Positions 7,972 to 13,872 of a stretch of 16,276 nucleotides of DNA are shown here, piece by piece (within the stretch, counting starts at the first letter, position 1; every line of letters begins with the position of its first letter). The stretch is from Tangfeifania sp. (GTDB lineage: Bacteria > Bacteroidota > Bacteroidia > Bacteroidales > Prolixibacteraceae): positions 1 to 16,276 of the forward strand of contig JAGYMR010000040.1 in the NCBI GenBank assembly GCA_018400515.1, written 5' to 3'. A model generated the notes under the pieces. It had not been told where the DNA came from. It saw only the letters and a program-made list of their open reading frames with translations, and did not search any database. The position numbers were made by a program, and so were the translations under genes.

Positions 7972-9123
7972 TCATTTGCCGGTTACACCCGATGCCCGCT
8001 GAATAGCCCCATACCCGTAGCGATGTCTGATACTGTCCATGGAAAGGTACAGCCTGATCTGCTTTTCATTATGATCAAACAGGCTCAGCTGCTGGGCTCC
8101 GTGGATCAGCCCCCCCAGTTTGACGCCAATCAGCCGGACCAGCATCCGGCGTTGATAAAGCCTTTTAAACAGTGTTTTGGCCGTTGCAATAAGCACATGA
8201 TCGAAAGCGGTATAAGCCACTTTCCGCTGAAGGGTATGGGTATCGTAGTTGGAGTATCTTATTTTCACGGTAACCACCGATGCCAGCTTCTCCTTTTTAC
8301 GCAATTTAAAACAGAGCTTCTCGGTCATCCGGACCAGGTGCTGTTCCAGGAGGACCACATCAATGGTATCGGTTTCAAAGGTCCGTTCCGAACTGACGGA
8401 TTTCTCTTCGGAATACGGAATAACGGGACGGCCATCGATGCCGTTGGCCCGCCGCCATATCTCAATACCGCTCTTCCCGAGGACACTCTCCAGCATCTCC
8501 ACGGGAATTGCCCCCAGGGTTTCAATGGTCGTGACCCCCATCGACCGTAAAAGCCGGTAAGTTTTCAATCCGACCAGGGGAATCTTCCGGATGGATAACG
8601 GTGCCAGAAAAGGCCTGACATGCAGCTTGTCCACCTGCTTCTCCCCGCTGGGCTTAGCCTCTCCCGTGGCAATCTTTGAAACGGTTTTATTCACCGACAG
8701 CCCGCAGGAGATCGGCAGCCCCGTTTCCTTAATGATCCGCTCCCGGAGTTCATGCGTCCACCGGGAAGAGCCATAAAACCGGTCCATGCCGGTAATATCA
8801 AGGTAGTACTCATCAATGGACGCTTTTTCATAAAGCGGCGCCTTTTCTGCGATCACACCGGTTACCAGCCGGGAGTATTTGCTGTATACATCCATATCCC
8901 CCCGGATAACCGCAGCCTCCCGGCAAAGATTCAATGCCATTTTCATGGGCATGGCCGAATGGACCCCAAACATCCTGGCTTCATAGCTGCAACTGGCAAC
9001 CACCCCCCGGTCGGATAAACTGCCAATGATCACCGGCCGGTTTTTCAACGATGAGTTCATCAGCCGTTCTACCGACACAAAAAAAGTATCCAGGTCCATG
9101 TGGACAATCGTTCGGTCCTGCAT
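7972..9123 (-). CDS. dinB: Y-family DNA polymerase (DinB/Pol IV-like)
   Basis: A 383-aa translesion polymerase that copies damaged templates with low fidelity. Motif MDLDTFF gives the first metal ligands (Asp10, Asp12) and a Phe steric gate. SIDEYYLD gives Asp104 and Glu105, so the active site is complete, unlike catalytically dead ImuB. Thumb and little-finger regions follow. QLSLF at 345-349 is a textbook beta-clamp-binding pentapeptide, followed by a tail with the RYGYGAIQRAS segment. The start at 9123 is chosen because GGGGAGGAG (9138-9130) lies 6 nt upstream. ATG 9129 would abut it with no spacing, and the far upstream ATG at 9174 lies in the promoter region. dinB is first in an operon with dnaE2 and is divergent from the S24 repressor. 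It could equally be named a UmuC/Pol IV-like polymerase. Confidence 0.9.
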   Translation of the reverse strand: MQDRTIVHMDLDTFFVSVERLMNSSLKNRPVIIGSLSDRGVVASCSYEARMFGVHSAMPMKMALNLCREAAVIRGDMDVYSKYSRLVTGVIAEKAPLYEKASIDEYYLDITGMDRFYGSSRWTHELRERIIKETGLPISCGLSVNKTVSKIATGEAKPSGEKQVDKLHVRPFLAPLSIRKIPLVGLKTYRLLRSMGVTTIETLGAIPVEMLESVLGKSGIEIWRRANGIDGRPVIPYSEEKSVSSERTFETDTIDVVLLEQHLVRMTEKLCFKLRKKEKLASVVTVKIRYSNYDTHTLQRKVAYTAFDHVLIATAKTLFKRLYQRRMLVRLIGVKLGGLIHGAQQLSLFDHNEKQIRLYLSMDSIRHRYGYGAIQRASGVTGK

Positions 9124-9129
9124 CTGCAT

Positions 9130-9138
9130 CTCCTCCCC
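9130..9138 (-). promoter_or_regulatory. Strong Shine-Dalgarno sequence of dinB
   Basis: The minus strand reads GGGGAGGAG immediately before two in-frame ATGs (9129 and 9123). Spacing supports 9123. Such a strong site is unusual here: the EEP gene, serA, tkt, the small gene, the repressor, the glycosidase and rlmD show none. Confidence 0.7.
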
Positions 9139-9161
9139 TTCAATAATTATACGGATTCCTG

Positions 9162-9192
9162 TTGCACATCTCAAAATTCTTTGCTAAATTTG
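9162..9192 (+). promoter_or_regulatory. Candidate promoter of the S24 repressor gene (-33 TTG, -7 TAAATTTG)
   Basis: TTG at 9162-9164, a 20-bp spacer and TAAATTTG at 9185-9192 fit the Bacteroidota primary-sigma consensus TTG-N19-21-TAnnTTTG exactly. The transcription start would fall near 9198-9200, about 50 nt before the repressor ATG and inside the first candidate operator box. Confidence 0.6.
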
Positions 9193-9230
9193 ACTATTAT
9201 GTAATCAAAAACAGCGACTATAAATTAGAC
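9192..9230. promoter_or_regulatory. Candidate paired operator boxes between dinB and the repressor
   Basis: GACTATTATGTAATC (9192-9206) and GACTATAAATTAGAC (9216-9230) agree at 10 of 15 positions (GACTATnAnnTAnnC). Their starts are 24 bp apart. The first is an imperfect palindrome and is flanked by TTTGA/TCAAA arms. They overlap the presumed start region of the repressor promoter and a candidate dinB -7 box, as expected for autoregulation and repression of both directions. The pattern is seen; binding is inferred. Confidence 0.45.
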
Positions 9231-9250
9231 ATATTTTTTAAATCTGCAAA
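9220..9250 (-). promoter_or_regulatory. Weak candidate promoter of dinB-dnaE2
   Basis: On the minus strand TTTG (9250-9247), a 19-bp spacer and TAATTTAT (9227-9220) resemble the -33/-7 consensus, with two mismatches at the end of the -7 box. The -7 box lies inside the second operator-like box. Confidence 0.3.
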
Positions 9251-10048
9251 ATGTATCTGGCATCAAACATCAAATTTTTAAGAAAAAGAAAAAAGATAAC
9301 GCAGCAGGAACTGGCTTTTTCCCTGGGGATCAACCGGTCGAACATCAACAATTATGAAAACGGAAAAACGACCCCGCCGGTCAGCATCCTGATCGCCCTT
9401 TCCGACCTCTTTCACATTTCGGTAGATACGCTGCTGCGCATCAACCTCTCCTCCCTCCGGGAGAGCCAGCTATACACCATTGAAAACGGTTCGGATGTAT
9501 TTGTAAAGGGGAACGAACTGCGGGTGCTTGCCACCACGGTGAACAGCCGGAACGAAGACAACGTGGAGCTGGTCTCCATAAAAGCAAAAGCAGGGTACAC
9601 CACCGGCTATTTCGATCCTGAATTTATTGCGGGACTTCCCACGTTTCAATTGCCGTTCCTCTCCAGGGAGAAAAAATACAGGACATTCCAGATATCCGGG
9701 GATTCCATGCTGCCCATCCGGGACAAAAGCTGGGTGACAGGAGCGTATGTACAGGATCTGAGCGACATCCGGGACAACGAACGGTATATTATTCTGACGC
9801 TTAACGAAGGAATTGTCTTTAAAAAAGTGGTCAATGAGTTGAAAACAAAGGGATCCCTGCGGATGATCTCCACCAACCCGGAATATGCCCCTTACGATTT
9901 ACCGGTAAATGAAATCCGGGAGGCATGGAAGTTTGTTCATTACATCACTTCCGATATTCCCGAAACCAATGATCCCGGCCGGTTACAGAATCAGATGGAA
10001 CAAATAAAAAGGGAGCTGAAAGAGATCAAAGAAAAATTTCAAACGTAG
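9251..10048 (+). CDS. LexA/CI-like repressor: XRE helix-turn-helix plus S24 self-cleaving peptidase
   Basis: A 265-aa regulator. Residues 3-60 form an XRE/Cro-CI helix-turn-helix (TQQELAFSLGINRSNINNYE). After a linker, residues about 108-232 form an S24 LexA/UmuD-type domain. It contains a probable Ala114-Gly115 autocleavage site in KAKAGY, the nucleophile Ser152 in SGDSM, and the general base Lys191 in VFKKV. Residues 245-265 are a charged, heptad-like helix (QMEQIKRELKEIKEKF) beyond the usual domain end. By family knowledge, RecA filaments trigger cleavage and derepression after DNA damage. The gene is divergent from dinB-dnaE2 with paired operator-like boxes between them, so it probably represses that operon and itself. 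The N-terminus is phage-CI-like rather than the winged helix of true LexA. The ATG at 9251 has no Shine-Dalgarno sequence. The domain call is firm; the regulon is inferred. Confidence 0.88.
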   Translation: MYLASNIKFLRKRKKITQQELAFSLGINRSNINNYENGKTTPPVSILIALSDLFHISVDTLLRINLSSLRESQLYTIENGSDVFVKGNELRVLATTVNSRNEDNVELVSIKAKAGYTTGYFDPEFIAGLPTFQLPFLSREKKYRTFQISGDSMLPIRDKSWVTGAYVQDLSDIRDNERYIILTLNEGIVFKKVVNELKTKGSLRMISTNPEYAPYDLPVNEIREAWKFVHYITSDIPETNDPGRLQNQMEQIKRELKEIKEKFQT

Positions 10049-10118
10049 CCATGCGCTTCCCCTTATCGGCGGTAAAAGGGCAAAAGGTTCATCTTCCGAA
10101 GCGGTAGCACCTGAAAGC

Positions 10119-10142
10119 CGGGGCAATCTGGATTCTTCCCCG
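10119..10142. repeat. Inverted repeat between the convergent repressor and glycosidase genes
   Basis: CGGGG (10119-10123) and CCCCG (10138-10142) flank 14 nt in the 116-bp convergent gap. A weak hairpin is possible, but no T-run follows on either strand, so terminator function is doubtful. Confidence 0.25.
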
Positions 10143-10164
10143 AAACAGCCCCTCTCCGGAAAAA

Positions 10165-13100
10165 TTAATGGTCCTCCGCCTGCTCAAATTTTCTCAGAAC
10201 AGGCGGATGAAGGATGCCGCTTTGATTCAACATATAATCCATGGTAAAATGGTCTCCCACGGGGGTAAAGTGTTCCGGACTTGTTACTCCTGTAAAGGGT
10301 GTAAAATGAAACGGGCCGAATAAATTGCGCCTTGTCAGTACGACTTCGAGGGCCAACTTTTGATTCGAACCGATGCTGGAGGTAACGTCGGCTTCATTGG
10401 GATACCACGCGATCATTTTTTCATTTTCACTGGCGGGATCCACTTTGATACAAGCCGCCTCATATTCCGGAACTTTGAGGATCGCCCGCTCCCCTTTTTC
10501 CAATACGCTCAATCCTTCAATTTCATAGGTTATGCGTCCTGAATAAAACGGGAACCCTTGCCGGGTCAGATTTCCAAAGGTTATTTTTTCAGGCAGGGGA
10601 CCAATGATCTTTTTTGTACCTTCCAGGCGAACCCCGAAATCTCCCAAAAGGTAGATGGCTTCGAGGTTCACCTCTTCGCTGAATGCGACCTCCTGTACCA
10701 GCATATTTTCCCCTTTCTTTAAAAATTCAGCAGGAAGTTCAGTGACACGAATGGAATTATCCACCCACCAGCCTTGATCTTTAAAGGATGTCTTTTCACC
10801 GTTTAGCGAAATATCAAATTCTTCCGGAGTTTCCATTGCCAGTTTTAAAGCGGCGACAGGTTTTTCATCGACATAAAATGGAAAAAACAGTTTCACTTTT
10901 CCCAGCGTTTCGGGTGGTTCACTGAACCTGGCCCTGAACCACGGCTGAATCATATTCCCTTTCCGCACGGGAACTCCAAAAAATTCGCGAATGTATTGAT
11001 CCGCTTTGAGTATTTCCTTCAGATCTGTCTTTTCCTGCCCATCAATTTTTACATATCCCATATCCAGCAGGCAGACATTGGGCTCGTCCATTGAATAGCG
11101 GAAAGTCCCGGAAAGAGGAAGCTCCTCCTTTAAGCGGAGGCGGGGTTTGGGAACCGCTCCTTTTATTTTGTTTTCTGTAATGGTAAAAATGTACTCCTGA
11201 GCCCGGGCAAAAGGCATTTCAAATTCCAGGTACCCTTTATTCTCTCTTGAAGGAATATGGAACAGTTCTCCATCTTCCGCATTCCATTCGGTTACATTTC
11301 CCGCTGCTTTTATACGTATCAGAACGTTATCGTAAGCATTCTCCCTTGATCTGTTCAGGGCCATCAGGATTTTCCGGTCACCATCCCTTCTTAACTGACA
11401 AAAAATGTCGCCAATCCGGATCCCTGTTTCCGGGTCTGTGACCTCACAATGCACCGGGTTATCTTCTTGAATGGCACGGGCCATCTCTTCTGAAATAAAA
11501 GGAACCGAAACCGCCTTTTGCTTCAGTGTCCGCGCCCTGTCTGATGGAAGGGCATCCACATATGCCGGTGCATGGTCTGCAAAAATCACCTTGCCGCCCG
11601 CCTCAACAAAGGCATTTAAAATTTTGAGGGTAGATGAACGGATGGTAGTCATCTTACCCAAAACCACCGTCTGATAAACGGCTTTGCCGATTTTCAAAAG
11701 AGGGTTCCCATCCTCCATAATTACAGATGCATGCCTTCTCAGCATATCTTCATCGGCATAATCAAAATCGATCTGATTTTCCTGAAGGATATGAAACATC
11801 TTTCGGTAATGCGCTTCAATTTCCCTGATTTCCGGGTCCGCAGGAGACAATCCGTTGCACCAGCCAACCCGGATTTGGCTCCACAAACTTTCGACAGGGC
11901 TCACATAAACCACATCACAAACAGGCTTCCCCTGATTCATCAAATACCCCATCCGGGAAAAATAAGTTTCCACATAATTGTATTCGGGGTACCATGCCGA
12001 CTGGAAAAAGATACTGGCCGGATAATCCCTTTTTGCCTGGCCCTGCATGGTATACCATGACAAATGATGACAACGAAGGTTGACGCCGTACAAGGTCTGC
12101 CAGTCACCCACATACTTATGATCGGAAAAATCAAACTGCCAGCCGGTGGCACCATAAAGTTCGGATAAAACAAATTTTTGTCCCAACTGGCGTGCCACAG
12201 ACTGCACCTGTTTTGCCACCCAGTAATTCCGGTTGTTTTCGGTCAGCAGATCGATCCCCGGATAGTGCATATATTCATAAGCCCGCATCAGGGATCCCTG
12301 CATTACTGCCTGAGATGTCAAATTATCTTCATGCAGAAAGTGCCCGGTGAGCATAAAGTTATTTTGTTCACACCAGTCATAAATGGGTATCAACCAATTT
12401 TCGAGAAAAAGTTGCTGGGCCACCTCCATATAGTGCCATTTTACCTGGGAAACAGCATTTCCGCCGGGGCGGTAAAAAAGTTCAGGCAAATGATCCAGAA
12501 TATCATACCCCGCACGGTCTTTGAACTCCTCTGCAAATTTCAGGGTCCAGGGTACACGGATATTTTCTGTGGAGTTTAAAACAGCATTGCGGTTGGGTTC
12601 GTCAGTGAAAATACCTTTAATGGAGTTTCCCAGTCGGTCCCCGCACCTCTTCCGGTAAGCTTCATGCGTAATTTCAATAAAATAATCGGTTGCTTCCCGC
12701 GACATCCGGTCAACATCGGTATAACCATTATAAAATGAATTTTTCTCCTTTTCGCCAACAAAAAATGCCAGAATGGTCTGATCCGCCGGAAGTCTCTGAA
12801 TCTCTTTTCCGGAAATACGCCGGTAATTATAACAGTCCACTCCCTCCAAATTACAGGTAAAATAAGCGAAATAATCTTTGCGGGGTTCAAAACCGGATGG
12901 AGAAAAGGTATCCAATCCAAGGTATTTTGCACGGTATTCAGGGTATTTTGTAACCAATCCGCCCGCGAGGCCTGAAGGCCACCGATCTTCATCATACAGC
13001 CATGCCTCCATTCCTGTCGCTTCAGCTTTATCCGCACATGCATTGATCAGCCTGAACCACTCCTCTCCAAGGTATTCGGTTTCCAACCCTGTGCGTGAAT

Positions 13101-13335
13101 GCATAAAGAATCCCCCCATGCCCATCGCTTTCATTACATCGATCTGACGCAACAATTCCTCTTCTTCAAGCCTCCCGTTCCATGACCAGAAGGGTTTTCC
13201 CCGGTAACTGCTGCCTGGTTCCGAAAAACCTTGTTTCAAGGATTCAATGGATCTTTCCTGCGAATTTGAAATCAATGATAGAAAAAAGACACAAAAAACA
13301 ACCAAAAAACGGGGGTTTACTTTTAAAATTCTCAT
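10165..13335 (-). CDS. Large secreted glycoside hydrolase (GH106-like, putative alpha-L-rhamnosidase)
   Basis: A 1056-aa exported enzyme. Residues 1 to about 25 are a signal peptide (hydrophobic FLVVFCVFFLSLI, then SNSQ) without a lipobox Cys, so a periplasmic or secreted location is likely. The N-terminal catalytic region has PFWSWNG (48-54), GGFFMHSRTGLETEYLG (74-90) and AWLYDEDRWPSG (111-122). Candidate catalytic acids are Glu246 in FTDEPN and Glu392 in SELYG. A GATase-like segment typical of large TIM-barrel glycosidases follows, then beta-sandwich regions to the C-terminus. These motifs recall glycosidases placed in or near family GH106; the exact family and substrate are not proven. There is no SusC/SusD pair, sulfatase or sigma/anti-sigma gene nearby, so it is an isolated enzyme in this window. 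It starts at ATG 13335 with no Shine-Dalgarno sequence. Confidence 0.78.
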   Translation of the reverse strand: MRILKVNPRFLVVFCVFFLSLISNSQERSIESLKQGFSEPGSSYRGKPFWSWNGRLEEEELLRQIDVMKAMGMGGFFMHSRTGLETEYLGEEWFRLINACADKAEATGMEAWLYDEDRWPSGLAGGLVTKYPEYRAKYLGLDTFSPSGFEPRKDYFAYFTCNLEGVDCYNYRRISGKEIQRLPADQTILAFFVGEKEKNSFYNGYTDVDRMSREATDYFIEITHEAYRKRCGDRLGNSIKGIFTDEPNRNAVLNSTENIRVPWTLKFAEEFKDRAGYDILDHLPELFYRPGGNAVSQVKWHYMEVAQQLFLENWLIPIYDWCEQNNFMLTGHFLHEDNLTSQAVMQGSLMRAYEYMHYPGIDLLTENNRNYWVAKQVQSVARQLGQKFVLSELYGATGWQFDFSDHKYVGDWQTLYGVNLRCHHLSWYTMQGQAKRDYPASIFFQSAWYPEYNYVETYFSRMGYLMNQGKPVCDVVYVSPVESLWSQIRVGWCNGLSPADPEIREIEAHYRKMFHILQENQIDFDYADEDMLRRHASVIMEDGNPLLKIGKAVYQTVVLGKMTTIRSSTLKILNAFVEAGGKVIFADHAPAYVDALPSDRARTLKQKAVSVPFISEEMARAIQEDNPVHCEVTDPETGIRIGDIFCQLRRDGDRKILMALNRSRENAYDNVLIRIKAAGNVTEWNAEDGELFHIPSRENKGYLEFEMPFARAQEYIFTITENKIKGAVPKPRLRLKEELPLSGTFRYSMDEPNVCLLDMGYVKIDGQEKTDLKEILKADQYIREFFGVPVRKGNMIQPWFRARFSEPPETLGKVKLFFPFYVDEKPVAALKLAMETPEEFDISLNGEKTSFKDQGWWVDNSIRVTELPAEFLKKGENMLVQEVAFSEEVNLEAIYLLGDFGVRLEGTKKIIGPLPEKITFGNLTRQGFPFYSGRITYEIEGLSVLEKGERAILKVPEYEAACIKVDPASENEKMIAWYPNEADVTSSIGSNQKLALEVVLTRRNLFGPFHFTPFTGVTSPEHFTPVGDHFTMDYMLNQSGILHPPVLRKFEQAEDH

Positions 13336-13527
13336 GACTTATTTGAATTAACGCTTAGACAATTTTCATCCAATGATACTACAAAGATCCATTCTTTTCA
13401 AATATTTTACTTAATAAAAATTTTAATTTCATTCTCAGTATTCGGTTTTAAAGCATCCAACAGAAAGATCTGAAATTCTCCGGCAGAAATGAGGAGAAGG
13501 CGGAACAAAACCCAACGAAAAAAAGAC

Positions 13528-13549
13528 AAAAAAAATACCCTCGCGGGTA
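13528..13549 (-). terminator. Minus-strand intrinsic terminator upstream of the glycosidase gene
   Basis: TACCC (13549-13545 on the minus strand) and GGGTA (13540-13536) form a 5-bp GC-rich stem over a 4-nt loop, followed by eight T residues (13535-13528). It lies about 190 bp before the glycosidase start in the same direction. Confidence 0.55.
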
Positions 13550-13694
13550 AAAAAAAAGGAAGGGGAAAGCTATGGACGCTTTTTGAAGATGATTGATGAT
13601 TTACAAACCCCTAAACACAAAACCAATCATAAATACAGAAGATGCTTTCCCCTTTTTTAAGTTCTATTTCTGAAAATAAAACCAACCATTAAAT
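13528..13694 (-). ncRNA. Candidate structured small RNA (about 165 nt) or attenuated leader
   Basis: Minus-strand signals line up as a transcription unit. A perfect TAnnTTTG box (TATCTTTG, 13707-13700) comes first. Arms GCTTTCCCCTT (plus 13644-13654) and AAGGGGAAAGC (13560-13570) then form an 11-bp closing stem. Inside it ATGATTG and CAATCAT can form a 7-bp stem separated by unpaired stretches. A T-rich tract and a TACCC/GGGTA hairpin with an eight-T run end it. The rod with internal bulge loosely recalls 6S-type RNAs, but no known family was recognised. It may instead be the 5' leader of the glycosidase gene. Plus-strand transcription is less likely because no promoter precedes the left arm. 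Confidence 0.35.
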
Positions 13695-13699
13695 CATAT

Positions 13700-13707
13700 C
13701 AAAGATA
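13700..13707 (-). promoter_or_regulatory. Candidate -7 promoter box (TATCTTTG)
   Basis: An exact match to TAnnTTTG on the minus strand. The region about 20 bp upstream is T-rich but has no clear TTTG -33 element. It would start transcription near 13694, into the candidate structured RNA and toward the glycosidase gene. Confidence 0.4.
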
Positions 13708-13855
13708 AGCAAAAAAGCAACTGTAAAAAAAATATTTAAGGGTATAAAAAGGCAAATCCGCCTCCGCCCCTTGCTGTTTTCCCATTTTGGGACAATTTGT
13801 GTATTTTTGGGAATGAAGGAATTTGGGAAGAAACGCACAAATCGGGCATAAACAC

Positions 13856-13864
13856 TATATTTGC
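13856..13864 (+). promoter_or_regulatory. Candidate -7 promoter box of rlmD (TATATTTGC)
   Basis: An exact match to TAnnTTTG with the common trailing C. It ends only 8 nt before the proposed GTG start of rlmD, implying a leaderless or nearly leaderless mRNA. The 11-mer CTATATTTGCA (13855-13865) also occurs upstream of rpoD on the other strand. No clear -33 TTG is seen at the expected distance. Confidence 0.5.
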
Positions 13865-13872
13865 AAAAAAAA

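Larger units (their letters stand above)
13336..13860. other. 525-bp A/T-rich non-coding region between the glycosidase gene and rlmD
   Basis: No convincing gene lies here. From left to right it holds the glycosidase leader (13336-13527), a minus-strand hairpin with T-run (13528-13549), long inverted-repeat arms (13560-13570 and 13644-13654), a minus-strand TATCTTTG box (13707-13700) and the rlmD upstream region. A 23-codon plus-strand reading frame from 13590 ends in the right arm and has no ribosome-binding signal, so it is not called. Confidence 0.6.

Noticed and set aside
7429..8550. A 373-codon plus-strand frame across the dnaE2-dinB junction
   Set aside because: It overlaps two well-supported minus-strand genes and has no recognisable motif, signal or start context.
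9192..9230. CRISPR-like or iteron-like direct repeats
   Set aside because: Only two imperfect copies with no spacer pattern; an operator pair is the simpler reading.
13590..13661. A 23-codon plus-strand small ORF in the long gap, considered as a leader peptide
   Set aside because: There is no promoter or ribosome-binding signal on that strand, and its end coincides with the inverted-repeat arm, which is better explained by RNA structure.
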